Shown piece by piece: positions 12,501-27,500 of a stretch of DNA of 64,000 bases (position 1 is its first letter; every line of letters starts with the position of its first letter). The stretch comes from Archivesica marissinica (Eukaryota > Mollusca > Bivalvia > Venerida > Vesicomyidae), in NCBI GenBank assembly GCA_014843695.1, contig CM026403.1, forward strand, positions 3,348,150 to 3,412,149, written 5' to 3'. The notes under the pieces are model-generated. The model ran no database searches, was not told the DNA's origin, and saw only the letters and a program-made list of their open reading frames with translations. A program made the translations under genes and the position numbers.

Positions 12501-15500
12501 CGTCTTCCAAGGTGATTCCCATGTTTTCTATCTATTGTTGTATCCTCTATATACACACGTCTTCCAAGGTGATTTCCATGTTTTCTATCTATTGTTGTAT
12601 CCTCTATATACATACGTCTTCCAAGGTGATTCCCATGTTTTCTATCTATTGTTGTATCCTCTATATACACACGTCTTCCAAGATGATTTCCATGTTTTCT
12701 ATCTATTGTTGTATCCTCTATATACCATACACATGTCTTCCAAGGTGATTCCCATGTTTTCTATCTATTGTTGTATCCTCTATATACCATACACACGTCT
12801 TCCAAGATGATTCCCCTGTTTTCTATCTATTGTTGTATCCTCTATATACCATACACACGTCTTCCAAGATGATTCCCCTGTTTTCTATCTATTGTTGTAT
12901 CCTCTATATACCATTCCAAGGTGATTCCCCTGTTTTCTACCTATTGTTGTATCGTCTATATACCCTTCCAAGATGATTCCCCTGTTTTCTACCTATTGTT
13001 GTATCTTCTATATACCCTTCCAAGATGATTCCCCTGTTTTCTACCTATTGTTGTATCCTCTATTTACCCTTCCAAGATGATTCCCCTGTTTTCTACTTAG
13101 TGTTGTATCTCTATATACCCTTCCAAGGTGATTCCCCTGTTTTCTACCTATTGTTGTATCTTCTATATACCCTTCCAAGGTGATTCCCCTGTTTTCTACC
13201 TATTGTATCTTCTATATACCTTTCCAAGGTGATTCCCATGTTTTCTACCTATTGTTGTATCTCTATATACCCTTCCAAGGTGATTCCCCTGTGTTCTTCT
13301 ATATACCCTTCCAAGGTGATTCCCCTGTGTTCTTCTATATACCGTTCCAAGGTGATTCCCCTGTGTTCTTCTATATACCCTTCCAAGATGATTCCCATGT
13401 TTTCTACCTATTGTTGTATCTCTATATACCCTTCCAAGGTGATTCCCCTGTGTTCTTCTATATACCCTTCCAAGATGATTCCCATGTTTTCTTCCTATTG
13501 TTGTATCTCTATATACCCTTCCAAGATGATTCCCCTGTTTTCTACCTATTGTTGTATCTTCTATTTACCCTTCCAAGATGATTCCCATGTTTTCTACCTA
13601 TTGTTGTATCTTCTATATACCCTTCCAAGGTGATTCCCATGTTTTCTACCTATTGTTGGGTATTATATATACCCTTCCAAGGTGATTCCCCTGTTTTCTA
13701 CCTATTGTTGTATCTTCTATTTACCCTTCCAAGATGATTCCACTGTTTTCTACCTATTGTTGGGTATTCTATATACCCTTCCAAGATGATTCCCCTGTTT
13801 TCTACCTATTGTTGTATCTTCTATATACCCTTCCAAGGTGAGTCCCCTGTTTTCTTCCTATTGTTGTATCTTCTATTTACCCTTCCAACGTGATTCCCCT
13901 GTTTTCTACCTATTGTTGTATCTTCTATATACCATTCCAAGGTGATTCCCCTGTTTTCTACCTATTGTTGTATTTTCTATATACCCTTCCAAGGTGATTC
14001 CCCTGGTGCTGCACATTGAGATATTGTATGGAGCGGATGAATAGATTGTGCTGCACATTGAGATATAGTATGGAGTGGATGAATAGATTGTGCTGCACAT
14101 TGAGATATAGTATGGAGTGGATGAATAGATTGTGCTGCACACTGAGATATAGTATGGAGCGGATGAATAGATTGTGCTGCACACTGAGATATAGTATGGA
14201 GCGGATGAATAGATTGTGCTGCACACTGAGATATAGTATGGAGCGGATGAATAGATTGTGCTGCACACTGAGATATAGTATGGAGCGGATGAATAGAATG
14301 TGCTGCACACTGAGATATAGTATGGAGCGGATGAATAGATTGTGCTGCACATTGAGATATAGTATGGAGCGGATGAATAGATTGTGCTGCACACTGAGAT
14401 ATAGTATGGAGCGGATGAATAGAATGTGCTGCACATTGAGAAATAGTATGGAACGGATGAATAGATTGTGCTGCACATTGAGTTATAGTATGGAGCGGAT
14501 GAATAGAATGTGCTGCACACTGAGATATAGTATGGAGTGGATGATTAGAATGTGCTGCACACTGAGATATTGTATGGAGTGGGTGATTAGAATGTGCTGC
14601 ACATTGAGATATAGTATGGAGTGGACGATTAGAATGTGCTGCACATTGAGATATAGTATGGAGCGGACGATTAGAATGTGCTGCACATTGAGATATTGTA
14701 TGGAACGGACGATTAGAATGTGCTGCACATTGAGATATTGTATGGAGCAGATGATTAGAATGTGCTGCACACTGAAATATTGTATGGAGTGGATGATTAG
14801 AATGTGCTGCACACTGAGATATTGTATGGAGTGGATGATTAGAATGTGCTGCACACTGAGATATTCTAAGGAGCAGATGATTAAAATGTGCTGCACACTG
14901 AGATATTGTATGGAATGGATGATTAGATTGTGCTGCACACTGAGATATTCTAAGCAGATTAGAAATAATGTTTATCGTATAGCCAATGACATATAGACAT
15001 TTATCAGTGTTATTCTACTGGCACAATAGAAATAATTTAGCTGAAAATCTTCGGCAAAAACGCAGGTTTTCTGCGCCAGGGAAAACCCTGAATTAGCAGT
15101 TTCAAGCCAAAACATGACATTCGACTTATGACAGGGTACATACAGTAGACAAAACATGACACTCGACTTATGGCAGGGTACATACAGTAGACAAAGCATG
15201 ACACTCGACTTATGACAGGGTACATACAGTAGACAAAACATGACACTTGACTTATGGTGGGGTACATACAGTAGACAAAACATGACACTTGACTTATGGT
15301 GGGGTACATACAGTAGACAAAACATGACACTTGACTTATGGCGGGGTACATACAGTAGACAAAACATGACACTCGACTTATGGAGGGGTACATACAGTAG
15401 ACAAAACATGACGCTCGACTTATTGGAGGGGTACATACAGTAGACAAAACATGACACTTGACTTATGGTGGGGTACATACAGTAGACAAAACATGACACT

Positions 15501-18500
15501 CGACTTATGGAGGGGTACATACAGTAGACAAAGCATGACACTCGACTTATGGAGGGGTACATACAGTAGACAAATTATATACAAATTAAAACTTGTCAAA
15601 CAAACAGACACAAACATGATAAATGTCATCATAGCAGTGCTTTACAGCAATTGGACGTAACCCTTTCCTTCATAGAGATTTAGGTTAACCCTTTCCCTCA
15701 TAGAAGCACCACTTGACGCAATTACCAATACGTCATACATTTACAATGTGGCAGCCAAACCAATGTTCATAATAAAGGCCAGAATCTCATGTAGTTCCAG
15801 TAATATCTATGAAGGTGGGATAGGTATGGCGACTACTTATCCACTGCATGATAGCTAAATAGCTGGCGTTTGTATGGAGATATAATAGTATATTAACCTA
15901 AATCTCTATGAAGTCCCAGTAATATCTATGTATGTGGGATAGGTATGGCGACTACTTATCCACTGCATGATAGCTAAATAGCTGTCGTTTGTATGGAGAT
16001 ATAATAGTATATTAACCTAAATCTCTATGAAGGAAAGGGTTAATATACTATTATATGTACATGTATATATGCATACGAATGACGGTCATTTAGCTATCCT
16101 GCAGTGGATAAGTAGTGGCCATATCTATCCCACCTCCATAGATATTACTGAGTCTACATGAGATTCTGGCCTTTATTATGAACATTGGTTTGGCTACTAC
16201 ATTGCCAAAGTATGTCGTATTGGTAATGGCGTCAAGAGGTGCTTCTATGAGGAAAATGGTTAAATTGCTCCCTGAAAATGACCCCAAAAGAATCCCGATA
16301 TTGGTATATTTTGTTCTTTGTCGTTTATAAAATAAATTCCTGAAATTTACGGTAGAAAAGAATAAAAAAGAATCCCGATATTGGTATATTTTGTTCTTTG
16401 TCGTAAAGAATAAAAAAGAATTCTAATTTCTTGGCAATTTGTATTAAGTGTAACAAAACATTGCCATATTGGATACAACCTTGAATGCTTACACATTGTG
16501 TATCAGTGATACTATGCTGTGATTTGTACGGAGGTACACTAGCGTAGTAGCCTACATTTGTATGGAGGTACACGAGCATAGTAGCCTACATTTGTATGGA
16601 GGTACACTAGTGTAGTAGCCTACGTTTGTATGGAGGTACACTAGCGTAGTAGCCTACATTTGTACGGAGGTACACTAGCATAGTAGCCTACATTTATATG
16701 GAGGTACACTAGCATAGTAGCCTACATTTGTACGGAGGTACACTAGCGTAGTAGCCTACATTTGTACGGAGGTACACTAGCATAGTAGCCTACATTTGTA
16801 TGGAGGTACACTAGCATAGTAGCCTACATTTGTATGGAGGTACACTAGCATAGTAGCCTACATTTGTATGGAGGTACACTAGCATAGTAGCCTACATTTG
16901 TATGGAGGTACACTAGCGTAGTAGCCTACATTTGTACGGAGGTACACTAGCATAGTAGCCTACATTTGTATGGAGGTACACTAGCATAGTAGCCTACATT
17001 TGTACGGAGGTACACTAGCGTAGTAGCTTACATTTGTACGGAGGTACACTAGCGTAGTAGCCTACATTTGTACGGAGGTACACTAGCATAGTAGCCTACA
17101 TTTGTATGGAGGTACACTAGCATAGTAGCCTACATTTGTATGGAGGTACACTAGCATAGTAGCCTACATTTGTATGGAGGTACACTAGCATAGTAGCCTA
17201 CATTTGTACGGAGGTACACTAGCATAGTAGCCTACATTTGTATGGAGGTACACTAGCATAGTAGCCTACATTTGTACGGAGGTACACTAGCGTAGTAGCC
17301 TACATTTGTACGGAGATACACTAGCGTAGTAGCCTACATTTGTAAGGAGGTACACTAGCATAGTAGCCTACATTTGTATGGAGGTACACTAGCATAGTAG
17401 CCTACATTTGTACGGAGGTACACTAGCATAGTAGCCTACATTTGTACGGAGGTACACTAGCGTAGTAGCCTACATTTGTACGGAGGTACACTAGCGTAGT
17501 AGCCTACATTTGTACGGAGGTACACTAGCATAGTAGCCTACATTTGTACGGAGGTACACTAGCATAGTAGCCTACATTTGTATGGAGGTACACTAGCATA
17601 GTAGCCTACATTTGTATGGAGGTACACTAGCATAGTAGCCTACATTTGTATGGAGGTACACTAGCGTAGTAGCCTACATTTGTACGGAGGTACACTAGCA
17701 TAGTAGCCTACATTTGTATGGAGGTACACTAGCATAGTAGCCTACATTTGTATGGAGGTACACTAGCATAGTAGCCTACATTTGTATGGAGGTACACTAG
17801 CATAGTAGCCTACATTTGTATGGAGGTACACTAGCGTAGTAGCCTACATTTGTATGGAGGTACACTAGTGTCATAGCCTACATTTGTATGGAGGTACACT
17901 AGTGTAGTAGCCTACATTTGTACGGAGGTACACTAGTGTAGTAGCCTACATGTGTATGGAGGTACACTAGCGTAGTAGCCTACATTTGTATGGAGGTACA
18001 CTAGCATAGTAGCCTACATTTGTACGGAGGTACACTAGCATAGTAGCCTACATTTGTATGGAGGTACACTAGCGAAGTAGCCTACATTTGTATGGAGGTA
18101 CACTAACGAAGTAGCCTATATTTGTACGGAGGTACACTAGCATAGTAGCATACATTTGTACGGAGGTACACTAACGAAGTAGCCTACATTTGTATGGAGG
18201 TACACTAACGAAGTAGCCTACATTTGTACGGAGGTACACTAGCATAGTAGCATACATTTGTACAGAGGTACACTAGCATAGTAGCCTACATTTGTACGGA
18301 GGTACACTAGCGTAGTAGCCTACATTTGTATGGAGGTACACTAGTGAAGTAGCATACATTTGTACGGAGGTACACTAACGAAGTAGCCTATATTTGTACG
18401 GAGGTACACTAACGAAGTAGCCTACATGTTATGAGGAACAGGTTTACAGATGGTTGCCATTATATCTGAGTGATATTTTAATTTTAGGTTGTGTTTATTG

Positions 18501-21500
18501 GTATGTGCATAATGGCGCCTGTGTGGGGTTTCATGGGAGATAAATACGGCAGACAAAAGGTCAGTGATCGCATTGCAGTTATCTTCCTTACTTGTCGCCA
18601 TAAGCTGACATACCTGTATGTGGTTGAATCTGTTACCACTTCACTGATTCTATGACGTACTTGTATATATGTATGTATGTATGTTCCATTAATGTCAAAC
18701 CACTTGCAGGGACGTATACATGTTTTCCTGGGCAAACTTAGCCGACCTAAGTGGTTAACCAGTACTGAGCAATGTGTGTGTGAGGTGCCTTGCTCAATGA
18801 CACTACATATGTGGCCTGACCGAGTATCGAACCCGGGCCCGATCGATTCCAAATCCGACTTGTTGTTTGGATCAGAAATATAATCACAGATATTGGGCTC
18901 AACAGCTATGCACGTCTTTCAAACAAACTGTCCTCATCAATGGCCCATTTGGTCACATCGTCATTGTTAATTTGTGCCTGAAATAGTGTTTGGAGTAGCA
19001 CGGAGAGGCACCCAAGGTCGTCCTGACTGTTTAGCCTGGAAGTGATTTCAAGCTTCGACTTTATTGCAGACCTCGTGATTAGTTTACATTGCAGACTTTA
19101 CACAAACTCGGCATACTAGCATTGGGAGTCATTGGATCAGATCTGTCCCAGGCCGTGTCTCTATAAAAAGGTTGGCAGTGTCTTACGGAGGTTGATGTAC
19201 CAAATACTGGTTAACCGCTGGAGCTTGCCCAGGAAAGGTGTTGCGGCCGTGTCTCTATGAAAAGGTTGGCAGTGTCTTACGGAGGTTGATGTACCAAATA
19301 CTGGTTAACCGCTGGAGCTTGCCCAGGAAAGGTGTTGCGGCCGTGTCTCTATGAAAAGGTTGGCAGGGTCTTACGGAGGTTGATGTACCAACTACTGGTT
19401 AACCACTGGAGCTTGCCCAGGGAAGGTGTTGCTCAAATGGGCAACCGGTAGCGACGTTAAATAAACTTAAAAACAAGAAAAGATTTGAAGTAGGAAGGGA
19501 TAACCAGAAAGTAGAAGGGGTCTGGGGTCCAACCCAGGGAGGGTCAAATGGGGCAGCTGCCCCTGCCACTTCTGTCCACAATTGGAGCCAATTACAAAAA
19601 CTTGGAGCCAACCAAGAGCAAAATATTTGACAGATAAATATTTGAAGCCATGTGCATCAGGATAGTGTTGTAACATGATATCGGTACAAATTACATAAAA
19701 TCTCACTATTTAATTGTAACCTCTCAAAGGGGACAGCCCCTCTCAAATAGGGGTACTTCACATGTTGTGTTTGTAATTGAATTACAGGTACATGTACACT
19801 TGTCATTCTACTCATTACATGTGCTTTTAACAACATCTGTAAAAAACATTGTTGATTTCTCGTGAAAATGCTACCCTTGTTTGGCTGGAGGGGTCTGTGC
19901 TAACACTGGTGCAGCAGAAGTGCTGTCTACTGAGCCTGATCCAGGTGTTTACCTCATGGTTTAATCATTATTTTTAATAAAACAGACAATTATACCGGGG
20001 GGGGGGGGGGGGGGGACTGATAATTGAGGTTATTGTGTGAACAGGTTGATTTGCAAACCAATGAAATGAGTTTGTGCTTAAAATCACATTATGTTGGTGT
20101 TGACATTATCAGAATGAACTGATTGACGATGATTTTCATTGTGCTACCACTTAGCCACAAATTATTACTATTTCACATTTATATTATTGTTATAAACTTA
20201 CCTAGCAAAATTGGCTGTCCGATTAGCGCAGTGGTTAGCCGCGCTCGCTTCTCACCAATACAACCCGAGTTCGATCCTCGGACCGGGAAGTATATGAGAT
20301 GGTACGGTGGTCGCCAGATCGGACAGGTGGGTTTTGTCCGAGTACTCCAGTTTCCTCCCACACGTATGACCACAATATGCTTTCATCCGCGCCAACGAGA
20401 GTGTAATATAAGTTGTTAAAACTTGCTTCGCAATCGTTGTAAAATAAATAAAGTTTAAACTTTAAAGCAAAATTGGTTCGTTGTGCTGTGACTCAAAAAC
20501 ATGTTTAGACAACTGCCATTATCATGAGTGTACTAATATCCTGATCACAGAGATCACGGAGATCACGGAGATCACAGAGATCACAGAGATCACGGAGATC
20601 ACGGAGATCACAGAGTACTGCAAGGATTATACGGAGATAACTGATTTAAAGTGAATAAACTTCCGCATTTTTCTATTTCGCGATACATCACAGAAGCGCA
20701 AATTTCAAAACTCCGCGAATTTATTTATAATGTTCAAAATCGTCAAAAATAAAGTGTTTGCGAAATAATAGTGTTTTACAGTAAACTTCTTTAGTCTGGA
20801 TCATATTCCAGATCTCAAGATCAGTAACCAGTTACTCTCTACACAAATACATGCTAACTACTGATACTGTCTTGTTGGGTAAATTCAGGTCAGCACTTCA
20901 TATGCTGTAGCTGTATTATCAAATCTTGTGGTTTTGGGTTTCCACTTTCCAAGTAAATGGTTTTTTTTGCAATATATTTATAGAAAATAATTACTGATAT
21001 GTACTTCTCTGAAGGGGAATAAAAAAGTATGCAGAAAATGCTCAGAATATGAATAACATTTCATATTACGTAGAAATAGTCAAACCTTGTTGACAGGTGA
21101 TCTATATTGGGAGGTTACAATGCCTTGTTGACAGGTTGTCTATATTGGGAGGTTACAATGCTTTGTTGACAGGTGGTCTATATTGGGAGGTTACAATGCT
21201 TTGTTGACAGGTGGTCTGTATTGGGAGGTTACAATGCTTTGTTGACAGGTGGTCTATATTGGGAGGTTACAATGCTTTGTTGACAGGTGGTCTATATTGG
21301 GAGGTTACAATGCTTTGTTGACAGGTGGTCTATATTGGGAGGTTACAATGCTTTGTTGACAGGTTGTCTATATTGGGAGGTTACAATGCTTTGTTGACAT
21401 GTGGTCTATATTGGGAGGTTACAATGCTTTGTTGACATGTGGTCTGTATTGGGAGGTTACAATGCTTTGTTGACATGTGGTCTATATTGGGAGGTTATAA

Positions 21501-24500
21501 TGCTTTGTTGACATGTGGTCTGTATTGGGAGGTTACAATGCTTTGTTGACAGGTGGTCTATATTGGGAGGTTATAATGCTTTGTTGACATGTGGTCTATA
21601 TTGGGAGGTTACAATGCTTTGTTGACATGTGGTCTATATTGGGAGGTTACAATGCTTTGTTGACATGTGGTCTGTATTGGGAGGTTACAATGCTTTGTTG
21701 ACAGGTTGTCTGAGGTTACAATGCTTTGTTGACAGGTGGTCTATATTGGGAGGTTACAATGCTTTGTTGACAGGTGGTCTATATTGGGAGGTTACATGCT
21801 TTGTTGACAGGTGGTCTATATTGGGAGGTTACAATGCTTTGTTGACATGTGGTCTATATTGGGAGGTTACAATGCTTTGTTGACAGGTTGTCTATATTGG
21901 GAGGTTACAATGCTTTGTTGACAGGTGGTCTATATTGGGAGGTTACAATGCCTTGTTGACAGGTGGTCTATATTGAAAGGTTACAATGCTTTGTTGACAG
22001 GTGGTCTGAGGTCACAATGCTTTGTTGACATGTGGTCTATATTGGGAGGTTACAATGCCTTGTTGACAGGTGGTCTATATTGGGATGTTACAATGCTTTG
22101 TTGACAGGTGGTCTATATTGGGAGGTTACAATGCTTTGTTGACAGGTGGTCTGTATTGGGAGGTTACAATGCTTTGTTGACATGTGGTCTATATTGGGAG
22201 GTTACAATGCTTTGTTGACAGGTGGTCTGTATTGGGAGGTTACAATGCCTTGTTGACAGGTGGTCTATATTGGGAGGTTACAATGCTTTGTTGACAGGTG
22301 GTCTGTATTGGGAGGTTACAATGCTTTGTTGACAGGATGTCTATATTGGGAGGTTACAATGCATTGTTGACAGGTGGTCTATATTGGGAGGTTACAATGC
22401 CTTGACATGTGGTCTATATTGGGAGGTTACAATGCCTTGTTGACAGGTTTTTTGTCTATATTGGCAGGTTACAATGCTTTGTTGACAGGTGGTCTGTATT
22501 GGCAGGTTACAATGCTTTGTTGACAGGTGGTCTGTATTGGCAGGTTACAATGCTTTGTTGATAGGTGGTCTGTATTGGCAGGTTACAATGCTTTGTTGAT
22601 AGGTGGTCTGTATTGGCAGGTTACAATGCTTTGTTGACAGGTGGTCTGTATTGGGAGGCTACAATGCTTTGTTGACAGGTTGTCTGAGGTTACAATGCTT
22701 TGTTGACAGGTGGTCTATATTGGGAGGTTACAATGCTTTGTTGACTGGTGGTCTATATTGGGAGGTTACAATGCTTTGTTGACAGGTTGTCTATATTGGG
22801 AGGCTACAATGCCTTGTTGACAGGTGGTCTATATTGGGAGGTTACAATGCTTTGTTGACTGGTGGTCTATATTGGGAGGTTACAATGCTGTGTTGACTGG
22901 TGGTCTATATTGGGAGGCTACAATGCTTTGTTGACAGGTGGTCTATATTGGGGGGTTACAATACTTTGTTGACAGGTGGTCTGTATTGGGAGGTGACAAT
23001 GCTTTGTTGACAGGTGGTCTATATTGGGAGGTTACAATGCTTTGTTGACAGGTGGTCTATATTGGGATATTACAATTCATTGATAATGAGTCCAAAGTGG
23101 CATCATCAGCTAGGTGGTCCAAAGTGGCATCATCAGCTAGGTGGTCTAAAGTGGCATCATCAGCTAGGTGGTCCAAAGTGGCATCATCAGCTAGGTGGTC
23201 CAAAGTGGCATCATCAGCTAGGTGGTCCAAAGTGGCATCATCAGCTAGGTGGTCCAAAGTGGCATCATCAGCTAGGTGGTCCAAAGTGGCATCATCAGCT
23301 AGGTGGTCCAAAGTGGCATCATCAGCTAGGTGGTCCAAAGTGGCAGTCATCAGAGCTAGGTGGTCCAAAGTGGCAGTCATCAGAGCTAGGTGGTCCAAAG
23401 TGGCAGTCATCAGAGCTAGGTGGTCCAAAGTGGTGGTCATCAGAGCTAGGTGGTCCAAAGTGGCGGTCATCAGAGCTAGGTGGTCCAAAGTGGCATCATC
23501 AGCTAGGTGGTCCAAAGTGGCGGTCATCAGAGCTAGGTGGTCCAAAGTGGCATCATCAGCTAGGTGGTCCAAAGTGGCATCATCAGCTAGGTGGTCCAAA
23601 GTGGCATCATCAGCTAGGTGGTCCAAAGTGGCAGTCATCAGAGCTAGGTGGTCCAAAGTGGCGGTCATCAGAGCTAGGTGGTCCAAAGTGGCATCATCAG
23701 CTAGGTGGTCCAAAGTGGCAGTCATCAGAGCTAGGTGGTCCAAAGTGGCATCATCAGCTAGGTGGTCCAAAGTGGCGGTCATCAGAGCTAGGTGGTCCAA
23801 AGTGGCATCATCAGCTAGGTGTTCCAAAGTGGCATCATCAGTTAGGTGGTCCAGAGTTGCAGTCATCAGAGCTAGGTGGTCCAAAGTGGCATCATCAGAG
23901 CTAGGTGGTCCAAAGTGGCAGTCATCAGAGCTAGGTGGTCCAAAGTGGCATCATCAGCTAGGTGGTCCAAAGTGGCAGTCATCAGAGCTAGGTGGTCCAA
24001 AGTGGCGGTCATCAGAGCTAGGTGGTCCAAAGTGGCATCATCAGCTAGGTGGTCCAAAGTGGCAGTCATCAGAGCTAGGTGGTCCAAAGTGGCATCATCA
24101 GCTAGGTGGTCCAAAGTGGCGGTCATCAGAGCTAGGTGGTCCAAAGTGGCATCATCAGCTAGGTGTTCCAAAGTGGCATCATCAGTTAGGTGGTCCAGAG
24201 TTGCAGTCATCAGAGCTAGGTGGTCCAAAGTGGCATCATCAGAGCTAGGTGGTCCAAAGTGGCAGTCATCAGAGCTAGGTGGTCCAAAGTGGCATCATCA
24301 GCTAGGTGGTCCAAAGTGTCGGTCATCAGAGCTAGGTGGTTGTTATTTTGGCGTTGTCTTTAGAACAGGTTAATTGTTTTAATGCACAGTTTAATATTAT
24401 TCGTTGTTATGGTTACACATTAAGAAATAAGTCACGTCATGTGGGAAATAACATGTTGCCAGCAACGGTAATTTCGTGTAATCAGGGACCAAATTGTAGT

Positions 24501-27500
24501 GCACTTTTGTGAATAATAAGGAAGTTTCCTCTTAAGATTATTTACGAAACAGTTTAATTTCCTCAACATTATTTATATCAACATACATGTCAATATGGAG
24601 GCTGTAACAGAATACAGTTTGTGAAATGTTGTATGTCACATTTATTATTGCATGACCTGTTTTTACACAAGCCAACACAGTGAAATATGACACCCACTTT
24701 TATGCAAGCCAGCACAGTAAAATATGACACCCACTTTTACACAAGCCAACACAGTAAAATATGACACCCACTTTTATGCAAGCCAGCACAGTAAAATATA
24801 ACAACCCCCATTTTACACAAGCCAACACAGTAAAATATGACACCCACTTTTATGCAAGCCAGCACAGTAAAATATGACACCCACTTTTATGCAAGCCAGC
24901 ACAGTAAAATATAACAACCCCCATTTTACACAAGCCAACACAGTGAAATATAACAACCTCCATTTTATACAAGCCAACGCAGTGAATTATAATATCCCAT
25001 TTTATACAAGCTAGCTTTAGTGACATATAGCCCCCCATTTTTTTACAAGTTAGCATAGTGAAATATAACACACCATTCTATACAAGCTAGCATAGCAAAC
25101 TATTACACCCCATTTTATACAAGCCAAAACTGAAATATAACTCCCCATAGTATACAAGCCAGCACAGTAAAATATAACTCCCCATAGTATACAACCAGCA
25201 CAGTGAATTATAACTCCCCATAGTATACAAGCCAGCACAGTAAAATATAACTCCCCATAGTATACAAGCCAGCACAGTAAAATATAACTCCCCATAGTAT
25301 ACAACCAGCACAGTAAAATATAACTCCCCATAGTATACAAGCCAGCACAGTAAAATATAACTCCCCATAGTATACAAGCCAGCACAGTAAAATATAACTC
25401 CCCATAGTATACAAGCCAGCACAGTAAAATATAACTCCCCATAGTATACAAGCCAGCACAGTAAAATATAACTCCCCATAGTATACAAGCCAGCACAGTA
25501 AAATATAACTCCCCATAGTATACAAGCCAGCACAGTAAAATATAACTCCCCATAGTATACAAGCCAGCACAGTAAAATATAACTCCCCATAGTATACAAG
25601 CCAGCACAGTAAAATATTACTCCCCATAGTATACAAGCCAGCACAGTAAAATATAACTCCCCATAGTATACAAGCCAGCACAGTAAAATATAACTCCCCA
25701 TAGTATACAAGCCAGCACAGTAAAATATAACTCCCCATAGTATACAAGCCAGCACAGTAAAATATTACTCCCCATAGTATACAAGCCAGCACAGTAAAAT
25801 ATAACTCCCCATAGTATACAACCAGCACAGTGAATTATAAAACCACAATTTTATACAAGCCAGCATAATGAAATATAACACCCCATTTTATGCAAGCCAC
25901 AACAGTGAAATATAACACCCCATTTAATATAAGCCAACACAGTGAAATATATATGTCCCCCCCTCCGTTTTATATAAGCCAAAATTCAGCAGTCGTGGTC
26001 TTTAGACCTCACACATGTTGGATGAATGGTGCTACAAAGCTGAGGTTTCATGAGTTTGTTGTCCCCAAGGTAGATTGTGGTGAGAATGTCTTTCTGCCAC
26101 TGTGATACAAGTAGTGTATTACAATCGCTGTAAAATACCAGTTTCTGCGGACAGTAACAATTCTCTACTGCCAGGCTTCCAATTCTCACGCCGGTTTCAT
26201 CAATAAGGTGGATCGTACCCGTATCCCAATTCCAGTCGGCGACCAGCAACATACCATTCCCTACACATACAATGCCATGTGGACGTTCCACGGTATGCCG
26301 GAATTTCTCTTCCTTCTCTTCAGTAATTCCTAGTACTACTTTCCTGGTTGGATCAGAAATATATATCAAAGATGAATCCGGAGCCACTGCAATATACGTA
26401 GCTCTCTCAAACAGATTGTCACCTTTTATTGTATTTTCTACCTCGCCGTTCACATTGATTATGAGAATCTGATGTGGGATTTGTGTCGCTGCATAGATCT
26501 TGTTTCTATGGAAGGCTATTCCACAGCATTTTGCATTAGTTTCAATCTTCTTTCCTAGAATGATCTCCTTGTCATATTCTGTGTTTCCTGTTTTAACTGT
26601 TACAAAATGTATTTTTTTCGCCACTGGAAAGTTAACGATGAATTCATTGTTCTTAATTGTTGCCATGTCTCTTGGCTTATCTCTACACACAAGCTGTCCT
26701 CTAAAATCTCCACACGAGGCAAACATCTTCAGCTTTGAGTTTTCATAATCTGCCATGAGAAGAAAACCGTCGTGAAGTTTGGCTAATCCTGTAATTCCAC
26801 ATGGTGTTTGATCACTTGGTATCCTTACGTTCATCTGGCAGTGGGACTGGATTGGTATACTAGGTACCGATTCACTCTCTTTCTCTTCAATCAGTTGTTG
26901 GTACCATTCTAGACTTCTTGAAATATGCCTCGATCCTGCTTCTTCTGACTTTGGCCTTCTCGGATCCAGTAATAATTTTACTCCTGTGTTTTCTCTATGT
27001 ATTAAATGTTTCTGGTTTTCCAATGCTCTGGACTCAGATCGTGTCCTTGTTCTTTCTACCATGATTCTTGTAGTCTCTGCTTGTCTTTCTGACTGGGTTC
27101 TATGTCTTTTAATAACTGACTTTACTTCTGTGTCATCAGCATCACGAACAGCCTCTGCACGCAGGAACATCTCGTCACACTGTGCAACATTTTCATTTGG
27201 AAATATGTAGCTATGTACCTCTGAGTAAATTGTGTTTAATGAGGTGACTGTCTCTAGGAATGTTTCCAGGGTAGCACTAACATTATGTTCTGCCTCAAAA
27301 TCATGTTCAACTGTTTTCAAGTAAGCCATATGACTTTCACTGATATCGGAATTCAAGAGTCCTTCGTATTGTTTCAAACTGTCTTTCAATGCGGTTATCA
27401 TTTCAACTTTTTCAGCATTAGAATTTGCTGGTTGTTTCATTCTCGTTTGTTTTATTTGTATTTCATTTGTGGCATTTTGTAGATCATTCTTCTTTTGCTC

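Noticed and set aside
12002..13633. Frames on both strands across the 57- and 52-bp arrays
   Set aside because: Repeat translations that change with unit length; intronic between exons 3 and 4.
13906..15660. 204-326 codon frames on both strands
   Set aside because: Periods of 42 bp keep any stop-free frame open; no family resemblance.
20123..20419. 98-codon plus-strand frame
   Set aside because: It spans a SINE type A copy and has no independent coding evidence.
23014..24373. Frames up to 398 codons (SKVASSARW / DHLADDATL repeats)
   Set aside because: Open on both strands because 27 and 30 are multiples of 3; no start context, no domain, intronic.
25050..25828. Minus-strand frames with [13 protein letters not shown] repeats
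   Set aside because: 37-bp array downstream of the TRIM-like stop; three frames cycle through the same peptide.
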